Notes: a model not told the origin generated them from the sequence alone. Numbered from the stretch's first letter, positions 8,796 through 20,076 are shown. The stretch: DNA of 64,000 nucleotides from Diadophis punctatus similis (GCA_023053685.1 JALIGW010000005.1:51325742-51389741), one strand, 5' to 3'. A program made the numbers and translations.

Positions 8796-8859
8796 GGTAA
8801 GTAGGAAGGAAGACAGACAGAAAAAGAAAGGAGGGAGGGAAGGGAAGGGAGGGAAGAAG

Positions 8860-8929
<70 letters not shown>

Positions 8930-9945
8930 GGGAGGAAGGGAGGAAGACAGAAAGAAAGAAAGATGGTAGGAAGGAAGGAAGGCAGACAGACAGAAAAAGA
9001 AAGGAGGGAGGGAAGGGAAGGGAGGGAAGAAGGAAAGAAAAAGGAAGGAAAGAAAGAAAGAAAGAGCGAGGGAGGAAGACAGAAAGAAAGACAGAAAGAA
9101 AGAGAAAGAAAGATGGTAGGAAGGAAGGAAGACAGACAGAAAAAGAAAGGAGGGAAGGGAAGGGTAGGGAGGGAAGAAGGGAAGAAAGAAAGAAAGAGGG
9201 GGGAGGAAGACAGACAGAAAGAAAGATGGTAGAAAGGAAGGAAGGCAGGCAGACAGAAAAAGAAAGGAGGGAGGGAAGGGAAGGGAGGGAAGAAGGAAAG
9301 AAAAAGGAAGGAAAGAAAGAGCGAGGGAGGGAGGGAGGAAGACAGAAAGAAAGAGAAAGAAAGTTGGTAGGGAGGAAGGAAGGAAGGCAGAAAAAAAGGA
9401 GGGAGGGAAGGGAAGGGAGGGAAGAAGGAAAGAAAGAAAGAGGTAGGGAGGAAGACAGAAAGAAAGGAAGATAGTAGGAAGGAAGGAAGGAAGACAGAAA
9501 AAGAAAGGAGGGAGAGAAGGGAAGGGAAGGGAGGGAAGAAGGAAAGAAAAAGGAAGGAAAGAAAGAGCGAGGGAGGGACGGAGGGAGGGAGGAAGACAGA
9601 AAGAAAGAGAAAGAAAGATGGTAGGAAGGAAGGAAGGCAGACAGAAAAAGGAAGGAAGGAGGGAGGGAAGGGAAGGGAAGGGAGGGAAGAAGGAAAAAAA
9701 GGAAAGAAAGAGGGAGGGAGGAAGAAAGAAAGAAAGATGGTAGGAAGAAAGGAAGACTGAAAGAAAGAAAAAGATGGTAAGTAGGAAGGAAGACAGACAG
9801 AAAGAAAGAAAAGATGGTAGGAAGGAAGGAAGACAGACAGAAAGAAATAAAAGAAATAAAAAGAAAGATAATAGGAAGAAAGACAGAAAGAAAAAGAAAG
9901 AAAGAAGGGGGAAGGTAGAGAAGAAAGAAAGAACAAAAGAAAGAC
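8562..9945 (+). repeat. Polypurine GGAA/GAAA minisatellite
   Basis: About 1.4 kb is almost pure A and G on this strand. Besides GAAA and GGAA runs there is a higher-order unit of roughly 110-170 bp marked by GATGGTAGG or a variant (near 8653, 8793, 8963, 9113, 9227, 9363, 9471, 9618, 9738). The units become shorter and less regular after 9738. Each unit usually continues with CAGACAGAAAAAGAAAGGAG. The very long Phe/Leu/Ser/Pro frames on the minus strand are compositional. Confidence 0.92.
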
Positions 9946-9947
9946 TT

Positions 9948-10035
9948 ATGACCACAATTGAGCCTAACATTTTGGTTGCTAAGCAAGAGCGTTGTTAAGT
10001 GAGTTTCACCACAGTTTACAAGTTGGCAACGCCCA
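9948..10035 (+). mobile_element. Fragment of TA-type squamate repeat
   Basis: ACTTATGACCACAATTGAGC, TTGGTTGCTAAGCAAG and TTGTTAAGTGAGTTT belong to the same dispersed repeat seen at 20304-21705 and 62841-62950. It is an internal piece without termini, carried inside the hAT element. Confidence 0.55.
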
Positions 10036-10155
10036 TCCGGTCACCTGACCACTAAGCCACGCCCACCTGAGGGGGTGGGGTGGGGGTGGTGAGGATGAGT
10101 TTGTAGCACCAAGGGGGCGGTGGACTGAAAAAGTTTGGGAACCTCTGGTCTAAAT

Positions 10156-10857
10156 GGTAGCATGGATTAAATGAGCAGTGAATAGCTTAGCACAATCAGA
10201 ATTCCTATATGATATAGTTCTTAAGATCTTTGGCAAAATATGGAGATGTAGATGCAGGGAGCTTGTGCAGGGACACACTTCCCTAATCACTCTCCACATT
10301 TGCAAATTCTGAATACATAATGCAAATGTTTGATTTAATTATACCAGCAGAATAAACAATGCCCTGTGATAAATGTCACATGAACTGTTAATATGTTTAA
10401 ATGAAAGGAGTTTTACATTTCTTTTATGTATATGATAATTAAAGGAACAAATTTTCTTCTGTCTGATTTCAGAAGAAAATTGGGTTTATATTAAAAATTT
10501 TGTGTTGAGCTTGAAATTATATCTTGCTTTTGGAGTGTCTTTATATTTTTCAAAAGGCATTGAAGTTCTTGTTTGTTTTTTTAAAAAGCAGTAGTAAATC
10601 TGCTTACATATGTATACTCTCTCTGTGTGTATTAAAATTCTATAAGTAGAAGTGTAATATTTTATTCCTTACAAAAGCAAAATAAATATTATTTTATTCT
10701 TTGTATAATATTTTGTCACACCTTCAGAACAGGACTAAGTTTTTAGGTATAACAGAAAGAAGGAGCAAAAATGTTGGAATTGAAAATATTAAAATAAATT
10801 AATATAATTAACGCAGCATCATGAGTGAACCATTTTAACCATTCAGAAGACAAAGAT
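10156..10857. other. AT-rich unique sequence
   Basis: No gene or repeat is recognised between the hAT duplication and the next MITE. Confidence 0.5.
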
Positions 10858-11055
10858 CAGTGGTGAAATTCAAATATTTTCCCTACTGGTTTTGTGGGTG
10901 TGGCTTGGTGGGCGTGGCTTGGGATGGTCATGTGACTGGGTGGGCGTGGCCAACTCGACATCACTCACATCGAGGAGTGCCTCACCCTGCCCCTCCCCCA
11001 GCCACTCCTTGTCGTGATGCAAACCGGTGGGGAAGGTAAGTGGAACCCACCTCTG
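10858..11055. mobile_element. hAT-like MITE, CAGTGGTG...CCACCTCTG
   Basis: It begins CAGTGGTGAAATTC and ends GTGGAACCCACCTCTG. The interior has TGTGGGTGTGGCTTGGTGGG and GGTGGGCGTGGCC, shared with the MITEs at 12646 and 61334. The flanking octamers (ACAAAGAT, CACTGCAT) do not match, so the insertion is older or rearranged. Confidence 0.65.
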
Positions 11056-12139
11056 CACTGCATCTTTTAATACTTTACAGCATAATTTCAAAGGCACTGT
11101 ACACAGTACTAAAAATAATTATTATTGCATTTTAGTACTGAGAATTTTGTTTATAATAATTTTTTTCTAATGATCTCAGGTAAAGAATTTGTCTTTTCAG
11201 TGCTACTGGACCCTGAAGTAACATTTTCACTGAGCTGTGGCCAAGATTTTTTTTAACTTGAAGTAGCATCTTTGCTTCATATGAAAAGGATATTTTTGCT
11301 CTTAGGTGCTGAATTTAAAATTAACATTAAATTGCATTTGTCACACTCTCGCCCATTCAGACAGATTCTTTGATAACTTTTTGCAATCCCTTTTTGCATT
11401 TATTGACTAAAATAATGCAAACCTATCCACCTTACTGTTGTCACCCCTCCCACATGTCTAGTAAACTGACTCATGCAGGAACCAAAAGTCCACTACTTTC
11501 AGCAGTGCCCATTTATTGATCCAGACCTCCTTAGAAACTGGCAGACTTATAAAAGAAAGATGTAAAATGATGAGCTTCGAAGTAAGTATTATCATGAGGA
11601 GAGCAATTGATCAATATGTTATTCCAACACTGATAAAATAGGATCAATAAATAAGGATAGAATTAATTTAACAAGCAGTTTAGCATATTTCACCACTCAC
11701 CCATTCCCCAAATCATCCTAGCAAAAGAAGCAGCCACCTGGAAGAGTTCTAGATGAACAATTAAGAAATAATTTAAAGTAATCTTCTGCCCTATTTTAGC
11801 TTAAGTTTCTCCTTCTGCTCCCTCAGGCTCAGTGATAGGTCAAAGGCAGATTTACATCGGAAGGGGAAGGGGAAGGACTCTAAATCTTAAATTGCCTCAC
11901 AATGAATCAGACCATTGATCCACTTAATTCAGTTCTGTTTATATTAGAGCTGGGCAGAGTTCACCTCTATGCAATCTGTCAATTGTTTTTTAGAAATACA
12001 AAATCCACCAGCTACACTTTGGTGTAAAATACACTTAGAATAAAGTAATTTTTTAAAAAAGAAGTATAAGGATAGAAGGGCATGGAGAACTGCTGTAACA
12101 TAGATTTAGTTAGATTTCCTTCTTTTTTCTCCTTCTATG
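11056..12139. other. Unique AT-rich DNA with an old SINE trace
   Basis: This is mostly unassigned. At about 11891-11975, the motifs AATCAGACCATTGATCCACT and GAGCTGGGCAGAGTT resemble the core of a known squamate SINE (GAGTCAGACCATTGGTCCA type), but the copy is too diverged for a firm call. No exon is seen. Confidence 0.35.
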
Positions 12140-12451
12140 CAGAGGTGGGTTCCTGCCGGTACACTCTTGCCTGTTGGTCGCCGCAGAGCCGAAGAAGCCG
12201 GTGGCGTTCGTGGCACGGGGCTTCCTCCGCCCGCTTTCCCCCGCCCGCCTGGATGCCGCCATTTGCGTTCTTTTGCCCTCTGCGCAAGCAGAACGCTTTG
12301 CGCATGCGCAGAGGGCAAAAGAACACAAATGGCGGTGTCTAGGCAGGCGGTGGAAAGCGGGCGGGGGAAGCCCCGTGCCACGAACACCACCGGCTTCTTC
12401 AGTTCTGCGGCGACCAACAGGTAAGAGCGTACCGGCAAGAACCCACCTCTG
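12140..12451. mobile_element. Fully palindromic hAT MITE
   Basis: The ends are CAGAGGTGGGTTCCTGCCGG and its complement AAGAACCCACCTCTG. A perfect 8-bp duplication, CTTCTATG, lies at 12132-12139 and 12452-12459. Almost all of the 312 bp is an inverted repeat: GCCGAAGAAGCCGGTGG pairs with CCACCGGCTTCTTCAG, and the centre is the CTCTGCGCATGCGCAGAG hairpin. Open frames on both strands mirror one another because of the palindrome. Confidence 0.9.
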
Positions 12452-12645
12452 CTTCTATGGCCTTATTTTTCTTCTTCTTACCATATCTGAGTTTTGTTTT
12501 ATTTTACACTTTGTATAACATTGCTTGTCTAAAAAGGGAAGATTATTATGGGCATTATGTAAGTATGTATTTAATAAAACTAAAATAAAGCTTTGAATTT
12601 AACTCCCAAGGAGTTCTGAAGCAGCAAATTAAATTTGGTTCTTTG

Positions 12646-13154
12646 CAGGGGCGGGTTCCTAATTTTTTTACTACCACTCTGTGGGCATGGCTTATTTTGT
12701 GGGTGTGGCTTGCCAGCCATGTAACTGGGTGGGCATGGCTTCTCGGACTGCTGAAGGGAGGGGAACTGAGATAGGTCCTGCCGCCCATTCCCCCTTCCCT
12801 CAGCAGCTCGAGAAGCCTCAATGCCTGGGATCATCACCGCACGTTCGTGGCTTCTCAGACTGCTGAAGGGAGGGGAATGGAGATAGCTCCTGCCGCCCGT
12901 TCTTTCAGCATCTCACGTGCTCCCTCAGCCATCCTCCTCTGCTTGGACTCACTGTGGGGTAGGAAGGCAGCGCATGTGCAGTGCCAGAAGCTCGGCTTCT
13001 GGGCATGCGCAGAAGAAAATTGTTAAAAAAATTTACATTTTTTTAAAATGGTGGTGCCCAGGCACCAGCAACTGACCGCACCAGTACTGTAACGTCACCA
13101 GCGGGCCGCTACCGGTACTATAGAGTGGACCGCACCGGTAGGAACCCACCACTG
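12646..13154. mobile_element. hAT MITE, 509 bp, perfect duplication
   Basis: It begins CAGGGGCGGGTTCCTAATTT and ends CCGGTAGGAACCCACCACTG. GTTCTTTG is duplicated at 12638-12645 and 13155-13162. The interior has GTGGGCATGGCTT, CTTCTCGGACTGCTGAAGGG repeated about 120 bp apart, and GTAACGTCACCAGCGGGCC. The same family lies in opposite orientation at 61334-61854. Confidence 0.92.
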
Positions 13155-13162
13155 GTTCTTTG

Positions 13163-13639
13163 GCATTGTTCTGGAAAGTTTTGAAGGTGATTTGGACTTT
13201 CTGGCTTTGCAAAGTCTGTGACTGAATTAGAGATCAGTAACAAGTGTGATCAATGTTGTCTGACTGTTATGTCACAGTCTGCAAAGGGTCCACATAATGT
13301 GTTTCCTCTAGCTGCTACTTTACCTAAACAACTTTCCCTAAAAAGGAAATAGGGTTAAGTTTTTCCAGCAACTTTATCCATCAATTGCCAGGTCTGTTTC
13401 TCACAGTGGCCCTCCAAATATTCTTGTGGCCCTTTTCTTCCCAGCAGGGAACAGTTTCAAAAGGGTCACTCATCAGCTATATGTGAATGCAGTAACAGCA
13501 GAAAAATAATTATTTTTTCTGCTCTTATTGCCACAATGGATTCCCTAATATGTGGTCTACTCATGTTATGGTTCTCCCAGAGATTAGCATGATGGGGCAA
13601 TTCAAATCTCTGGGGGAACCTAACATGAACATGCCCTAA
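13163..13639. other. Unique sequence, possibly decayed L2
   Basis: No gene is recognised. It precedes an L2-like 3' end and may be the decayed upstream part of that LINE, but I cannot show it. Confidence 0.35.
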
Positions 13640-13862
13640 AGACCTGGCTTTTCCCAAGGTTCTTGCCTAGGGCTCGATTCAGGGGTCCATGAATTAGAAG
13701 TTTCAAGGAATGTTGATTTACCATTCAGTACATAGTGAATTCTAACTATCCTTCCTTTTCTGTTGTGCTTGTTATTTTATATCTTTGGTTTTTAATGTTT
13801 TATATTGACCAGTTGTCAAGGAGCTGGGTAGTCCTAGTAACAGAATTATAAATAAATAGGTC
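13640..13862 (+). mobile_element. L2-like LINE 3' end, diverged
   Basis: AAAGACCTGGCTTTTCCCAA translates to the KDLAFP-type end common to L2 ORF2. A GT-rich 3' UTR (TTTTAATGTTTTATATTG) follows, then AATTATAAATAAATAG as the tail. Divergence is high, and family and boundaries are approximate. Confidence 0.45.
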
Positions 13863-15224
13863 ATTCTCAGAAAAAATAACTGTTAATTGCCTATGAGCCA
13901 TGTCATTAATCTTCCAACTATAGAAAGTAAACAATAAAGGGTGTAGGTCTAGTATTTAGTAACAGCTTATAGTTTTTGAGAGTTTTTAAAATGGCATAGG
14001 ATAATATGTTCATGGTTTCAGTACAACTCCTGCATTTGATTTAGACTGAAGAATGTAAGATCTCTTTTTCCTCTTATTAATGTTGTAGGAGGAATAATTT
14101 AATATGTAGCCCTTGAAATTAGGATTTATATTCTCTAAAGGTTATAGCATAAAAACATGAAATCTTCAAATATTTTTGAATATTTTATTGCTTTATTTAC
14201 CTTTGTCTTCAATCTATCACCATCATACCATTTTTCACTTACAATAGATTTCCTCATTTATTTAAAATGATAATTTGGATCATGAAGGATTAGAGTAACT
14301 TTGGGAGTTATTTCCAGATACACCAAGTTCTTTGTTGGTATCTTATTTATTTCTTAAGTATCTTAGTATCTCCAAATCCCTTTTCAAAATCCACATTTGT
14401 ATGTAGTTTTCAATATACATACTTATATACATACATACATACATACATACATACATACATACATACATACATACATTCTCTAACTAGAGAAAGTGACTAA
14501 ACTATTGCTACTAAAAGAAATGCGTATACTTTTATTATTTAGTAAACTATATTTAATATTTTAAAATCATTGGTGTAATTTGCAGATGCCTAGAGGATTA
14601 TGGGAAATTAAGAGAACATATTGGACTTTGTGTCGCCAACTCAAGCTAGTGACCTGTGTGTTGTTTGTTTTTAATTCCACTTTTTATTTCTTTGTTTCAT
14701 TTTTATTTCAAAATATAAGACAAATTTGTTTTGCTTCCATTGTTATTGTTTTTCCTTTCCTCTCTTTTTTCCCCATGGAATTCCATTCAAGGGAGTATAC
14801 AAAACAAGGAGCTGTCTGAAGTTGTCTACATTTCAGGACATACATAAATCTTGGGAAGATAGTTGTCAGCCCTCCCAAATCAAGAAGGACCTGAAGTGAA
14901 TCTTCCAAATTGATTTCTTTCTTTATTATTTTACTTTTTCTAGATCTATAGACAGAATCTTGCCAAAGTAAAGCAAACTACATAAACCCTATACTCTGTT
15001 GTCAGGAATGCACTTCGACCCTCCTGAGAATCCACCTTCTTACTACATTCCACCATGGTAGAAAAAATATTATGGTCATAGCTATATGCCATATTTGCTC
15101 CCAGAAGGACACTAACTAACCTGCACAAAATGCAAACTCATTGTGTTGACGGAGGGTAAAGGTGAGAATCTGAAAGTTTTCTGATCACACTAAGACTCAT
15201 CATGAAAGACAACAATTTTCTGGA
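13863..15224. other. AT-rich unique sequence with (ACAT)n
   Basis: No gene is seen. An (ACAT)n microsatellite of about 11 units lies at 14428-14474. The short frames near 14580-14908 lack recognisable content. Confidence 0.5.
14428..14474 (+). repeat. (ACAT)n microsatellite
   Basis: About eleven tandem ACAT units, preceded by a degenerate ATATACATACTTATATACAT lead-in. Confidence 0.9.
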
Positions 15225-15464
15225 CAATAGCAATAGCACTTAGACTTACATACCGCTTTACAATGTTTTACAGCCTGCTCTAAGAGGTTTACAGAGTCAG
15301 CATATTGCCCCCAACAATCTGGGTCCTCATTTTACTGACCTCGGAAGGATGGAAGGCTGAGTCAACCTTGAGCTGATGGGACTTGAACTGCCAAACTGCT
15401 GGCAATCAGCAGTCAGCAGAAGTAGCCTGCAGTACTGCACTCTAACCACTGCGCCACCATGACT
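15225..15464 (-). mobile_element. L2-tailed tRNA SINE
   Basis: This is the reverse complement of the SINE at 5163. It opens AATAGCAATAGCACTTAGAC (the tail) and carries CCCAACAATCTGGGTCC and GGAAGGCTGAGTCAACC. It closes with the tRNA-like head ACCACTGCGCCACCATGAC. It is moderately diverged. Confidence 0.85.
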
Positions 15465-16478
15465 CATAGGAAGAATGATGTCTGCAGGAAGAAAGAATCT
15501 ACTAGAAAGAAAACAGGAAGATAGTTGGCAGTATGTAACTTAAAACACCAAGAGATGCTCCCTGTCATTGGAAATATACAATCAAGTTCATCTATCTGAT
15601 GGATTAGTCTTAGCCATAGTCTTAACCTTCTGGAGAAGTTTTTTCATCCAGGGTTTCGTGGACTGGAAGAAGACAAAAAGAAACTTCTGTAGTGGAAGTG
15701 AAGAATGCAATAGTTATCCCAAAGAGAAAAAGACAGTGGTAATGGATGACTCACTGCAGGATGGAACAAAGTTGTCAATTTCAGACCATGATATTTAATG
15801 AAATGTAGTATCTCCAAAGTGCAAAGATCCATGATGTGACATAGATATTTGCCCAATCAAACCTACTGATCACTATCCCTTTCATCTTTAAATATTGCTC
15901 CTACATGCAAATATATAAGGATGGAGCTTATGCTGTCACATTATAATTCATGTTTTGTCACGTCTATGAAATTTCAGCTGTTGCAGCACTCTAGTTGTTT
16001 TCAAAACCTTTCTTAATCAAGTAGAAGTCAAGCAGTATTTACATAGCAAGTCATATAAGAAAATTGTTTTTAATTAAGATATCCTCAAATAGCCTCAGGA
16101 ACACTGGCATGAACTCTATCTTCATTAATTTTGATTTGCTGCAAAATCTGCTTAGTTAACGATAATACAGTTATCAAAGTGAAACAATTAATTTTATACA
16201 TTGAGGTGCCACAAATATTCAATAACCAGTCATAACATTTATTAGGTATATAGTGATTTTGGTTACACTACCAGAGCCAGAGGCAATCCACAGGCCAATA
16301 TCTGACATCTTCAGAATTTTTAGTGCATCAGTGAATATCAGTACATCTCCCCTATTTTTGTTGCTGCTGTTCAGTTCTCATAAAAAAATCTAGGCAGATT
16401 GGTTAAGTCTCAGAGAGCCACCTATGCTTAAAGCGAAAGACATTAAGAACAGAAACATAATTTTAAAAATGTACAAAC
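15465..16478. other. AT-rich unique sequence
   Basis: No recognisable gene or repeat. The 76-codon frame at 15568-15798 has no family resemblance I can name. Confidence 0.45.
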
Positions 16479-16518
16479 ACATTGGTGTTTTAACTTGAAC
16501 AAGTTAAAACACCAATGT
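16479..16518. repeat. Perfect 40-bp palindrome at a LINE 5' junction
   Basis: Arms of 19 bp (ACATTGGTGTTTTAACTTG and its complement) flank a 2-base centre. CR1-like coding sequence starts directly after it with CTGGAACCCACACT. Confidence 0.9.
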
Positions 16519-17145
16519 CTGGAACCCACACTACATATCAGACATTAACACAATTGAGAATGTCCAGCGATACTTCACAAGAAGAGTATTACATTCCTCT
16601 GTTCACAACAGAATACCTTACGAAACCAGACTTGAAATTTTGGGACTTGAAAATTTAGAACTACGCCGCCTTCGATCTGACCTAAGTGTAGCTCACAAAA
16701 TTATCTGCCACAATGTCCTACCTGTTAACGACTACTTCAGCTTCAACCACAATAATACACGAGCTCACAATAGATACAAACTTAATGTAAACCGCTCCAA
16801 ACTTGATTGCAAAAAATTCGACTTCAACAACAGAGTGGTAAATGCCTGGAACACTTTACCTGACTCAGTAGTTTCTTCCCCTAACCCCAAAAACTTCAAC
16901 CTCGGATTATCTACCATTGACCTCACCCCATTCCTAAGAGGTCGTTAAGGGGCGTGCATAAGCGCACAATCGTGCCTACCGTTCCTGTCCTAATGTACCC
17001 ATATATTCATACCTCTTTTACTCTTATTCATGCTTGTACTATTACATATATATTCAATCATGTTTTACTGTTTATACCCTGCTTATAATCATATATGCTT
17101 GACAAATAAACAAATACAAATACAATACAAAGTTTTTTCAAATGA
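16519..17145 (+). mobile_element. CR1-like LINE 3' end, AATA-type tail
   Basis: This 5'-truncated copy carries the end of ORF2. A 102-codon open frame (16640-16948) includes LRRLRSDLSVAHKIICHN, FNNRVVNAWNTLPDSVV and STIDLTPFLRGR. The 3' UTR has AAGGGGCGTGCATAAGCGCA and GTGCCTACCGTTCCTGTCC, and it ends GCTTGACAAATAAACAAATA. The C-terminal WNxLPDxVV motif is typical of CR1/Jockey-type LINEs. The reverse-transcriptase catalytic region is absent. Related 3' ends lie at 18180, 34728 and 45825. Confidence 0.85.
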
Positions 17146-17149
17146 ATTC

Positions 17150-17320
17150 TGATCTCTCCATGCTGGTAATACCTTCAAAAGTTGTGGGCGCTTCATCACT
17201 GGAGGCTTTGAGGAAGAGACTGGACAGCCATTTATCAGAAATGGTATAGGTCTCCTGCTTGAGCAGGGGGTTGGACTAGATGATCTACAAGGTCCCTTCT
17301 AACTCTTTATTCAGTAATGC
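17150..17320 (+). mobile_element. CR1 LINE 3' end fragment
   Basis: TCATCACTGGAGGCTTTGAG, AGACTGGACAGCCATTTATC, GAGCAGGGGGTTGGACTAGA and AAGGTCCCTTCTAACTC are the standard end of CR1 ORF2 and its terminus. It is the same family as 22345-23130 and 53395-54085 but shorter. Confidence 0.85.
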
Positions 17321-18179
17321 ATCTAAATATTATAGCTTTCAAAAATAATGCCATTTGTACTTTTTCTCATTCTCTCTCTTTGGTAATAAACTTTATATGA
17401 ATATGCTTGGGAATCTGTATTAGAAAAATTCAAAAATATTGAAAAATTTGGAAGATAAAATTTCCTGTAATTAGCGCACACACTGTGTACTTTTTCCTAG
17501 ATATATCTGGTTTTAAAATAGCTACTCAAGATTTAATTGCATTTATTAATTGACATTGTCCTAAGAATTATTGGGAAGTTTCACTATATCGGAAATTAGA
17601 TTTAATTCAGTACACTGTATGATGACATTTTTTGTTTAACAAATATAATCATTAAAGCATTTTTCCCTATAGTGATAGGAATCAATCGGTATTTTTTAAA
17701 AAAAATTTTATCAAAAGAATATTTTATAAAGACTTTAAAATCTACAGAAACTTGACAGAAAAGGTGGAAAAAAATTAAAGGGTAAAAGAAAAAGTAAGGA
17801 ATAACAAAAAAGCAAATACAAGAAAGGTACCTTAAGAAGTGACTTCTTATCTTTGCAACATTTATAAATCCATCTCCACCTTGTATGTTACATATCATAG
17901 TTCCCTTCATCTCATCAACAACTCTTTTGAATTCATAAATTGCAAAATCAGCAGTTTATTATTATCCCTTTTTCAGCAAAAAAGAGTTTTCAGACTTTAA
18001 TAAAGTAGTTGTTCATTGTAATTTCCTTTTTGTTAATCAGCATTTTATATGTGGCACTGTGACATATTTCAAAAGTACACTAGATTCACGTCATGCTTCT
18101 GAATCTAGGCAAATGGGTTGCTTCTGATGTTCTAGCTAGCTAATATATTGCCAAGAAAGTCAATGTTTACATTGACTTT
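17321..18179. other. AT-rich unique sequence
   Basis: No gene or assignable repeat. The 102-codon minus frame at 17602-17910 is Phe/Ile/Lys-rich and has no recognisable motif. Confidence 0.45.
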
Positions 18180-18352
18180 ACATTCCTAAGAGGTCAGTAA
18201 GGGGCGTGCATAAGTGCACCAGCGTGCCTACCGTCCCTGTCCTAATGTTCCCTCTTATCAGTACCCATCTTATGTATATAAACAATGTTATATCTATGTA
18301 TATTACCAACACGTACTTGACAAAAATAAATAAATAAATAAAATAAAAATAA
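18180..18352 (+). mobile_element. CR1-like LINE 3' UTR, AATA tail
   Basis: CATTCCTAAGAGGTCAGTAA, GGGGCGTGCATAAGTGCACC and TACTTGACAAAAATAAATAA match the 3' end of the copy at 16519-17145. Only the last codons and the UTR are present, a severe 5' truncation. Confidence 0.85.
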
Positions 18353-18376
18353 ATACATGCCAAATGATTTCTAATA

Positions 18377-18410
18377 GGCAGGCAGGCAGGCAGGCAGGCA
18401 GACAGACAAT
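18377..18410 (+). repeat. (GGCA)n/(GACA)n microsatellite
   Basis: About six GGCA units pass into GACA units. Confidence 0.85.
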
Positions 18411-18455
18411 CTGTTAAGGCCCAGATGAATGAGGCAACCACAGCTTAGCATAGCC

Positions 18456-18880
18456 CAGTGATGGCGAATCTTTTTTTCCTCGGGTGCCGAAATAGTGCAT
18501 GCACGCGCTATCACACGCGCATGCGTGCCCATACCCATAATTCAAAGCCCCTCACTTGCCCCACCCCCCTGCGCATGCGTGCGCGACCCATCCCACACCC
18601 CTGTTTCCCGACTTCCAGTGGGCCCGGTAGGCCCGTTTTTCGCCCTCTCCAGGCTCCACAGGCTTTCTTGGAGCTTGGGAGGGCAAAAACGCTCCACCCC
18701 CACCACCCTGGAGGCCCTCCAGAGGCCGAAACGCCCTCCCAGAGCCTCCGCGCAAGCCAAAAATCAGCTGGTGGGCACGCACATGCGCACTGGAGCTGAG
18801 CTAGGGCAACGGCTCACGTGCCGGCAGATATGGCTCCGCGTGCCACCTGTGGCACCCGTGCCATAGGTTCGCCATCACTG
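18456..18880. mobile_element. hAT MITE, GC-rich, perfect duplication
   Basis: The ends CAGTGATGGCGAATC and GGTTCGCCATCACTG are inverted repeats. GCATAGCC is duplicated at 18448-18455 and 18881-18888. The 425-bp interior is GC-rich (TGCGCATGCGTGCGCGACCC). Frames on both strands overlap and are compositional. Confidence 0.92.
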
Positions 18881-18888
18881 GCATAGCC

Positions 18889-19479
18889 TATGAAATCATC
18901 TTGCTTTAGCAGTTTTTCTTTTTAAAAAACTTTCAAAATAAAAATTAATTTAAGAGAAATTGGCATGTGATATTCATGCTTTCTTTGTAGTTATAAGCTG
19001 CCTAAGAAGGTAGACTGATAAACATCCTATCTATTTTTGCAAAAAAATGGTTTTCTAGTCATCAATTAAATTGCATGGGAGATAGATGGATTCCTGGTTT
19101 TCTATTCCCCCCCCCCCATTCCTCAATTAAATTGCATGGGAGAAGGCAAGAGATAGAATTGGCTAGGCCCCACCCATTTGGGAGAGGCTAACGTTTAGAG
19201 TACCATTTTGCAATATGAGACAAGTAATATTTTTGATACCAAGTTTTTTGATATTATGTTTCATTACTGTTTTAAGCCTGAACCCTTTATCTCCTTGATC
19301 CTAGAAACTTTACAAAGCTCCCTGCTATAGTAGGAGTATGATCATTATTCTACTCGCTTGCCATAGTTTAAATTATGATGACACTAATAATTGCTTTCCC
19401 AAATTTGAATGTTCTTCTGGCTTAAGTCACTACAGATCTTCATTAAAAAAATTCACCTAGTGTATCTCAGAAGCAGGAT
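18889..19479. other. AT-rich unique sequence
   Basis: There is no gene. A 9-base C run occurs at about 19109, and a short direct repeat (CAATTAAATTGCATGGGAGA) at 19063 and 19124. Confidence 0.5.
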
Positions 19480-19900
19480 AAAATTTTTCCTCCATATAAG
19501 AATGAATTAATCATCTGTAATTATCCTTCCAGCTGCTGATTAATCTGGTTATTAAATGGCTTTAAAATAAAAAAAAGAATAAAAATACTAGTTTTAAATA
19601 TATATGTACAGATATATGAAAGGCTTTAATAGCTTTAGCTGTGCCAATCGCTATCAGGTGCCCACTGCAGCTATTACTCCTTATCAAATCAGACAGATGC
19701 TGGAAATGAATTTATTAAATTTGCCACTTTGCCTGCAGAAAAAGTCAGTACTGTCCAAATTATTCTATTTTACTTATTCCCTTCAATTTATGTATAATTT
19801 CCTGAAAGAACTTTGTGCAAGGTGACTGTTACCATCATATGCTCAGAATGCAAATCGAGAACAACATAAAGTAGATATTCTGCTTATATATTTCATTGTC
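19480..19900. other. Candidate conserved non-coding element
   Basis: This is non-repetitive sequence with homeodomain-like ATTA cores (CTGATTAATCTGGTTATTAA), followed by balanced-composition DNA including TGCCAATCGCTATCAGGTGC. A 73-codon frame at 19604-19825 could be accidental. Its unique texture is suggestive only; conservation cannot be assessed here. Confidence 0.25.
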
Positions 19901-19989
19901 AAATCAATACAAGTTTTATTTCACTTTTTTTCATCCTCTCTAGGATGCAATTTATCACACACATAAATTTATCACATACATAAATTGGA

Positions 19990-20076
<87 letters not shown>

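Larger units (their letters stand above)
7630..10147. mobile_element. 2.5-kb hAT element with captured host sequence
   Basis: The ends CAGTGGTTCCCAAAGT and AGTTTGGGAACCTCTG are inverted repeats. A perfect 8-bp duplication, GTCTAAAT, lies at 7622-7629 and 10148-10155, marking a hAT insertion. In order it contains a G-rich subterminal stretch, two related hairpins (7780-7880, 8006-8152), a GC-rich stretch with a broken RSPH14 5' exon (8326-8518), a polypurine minisatellite (8562-9945) and a piece of another repeat (9948-10035). No transposase frame remains, so it is non-autonomous. Confidence 0.88.

Noticed and set aside
8306..9986. Open frames of 477-554 codons on the minus strand
   Set aside because: They consist of Phe/Leu/Ser/Pro repeats in three overlapping frames. 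They are the complement of the polypurine minisatellite, not a protein.
12082..12518. Six overlapping frames around 12.1-12.5 kb
   Set aside because: They lie in a palindromic MITE, so each frame has a mirror on the other strand.
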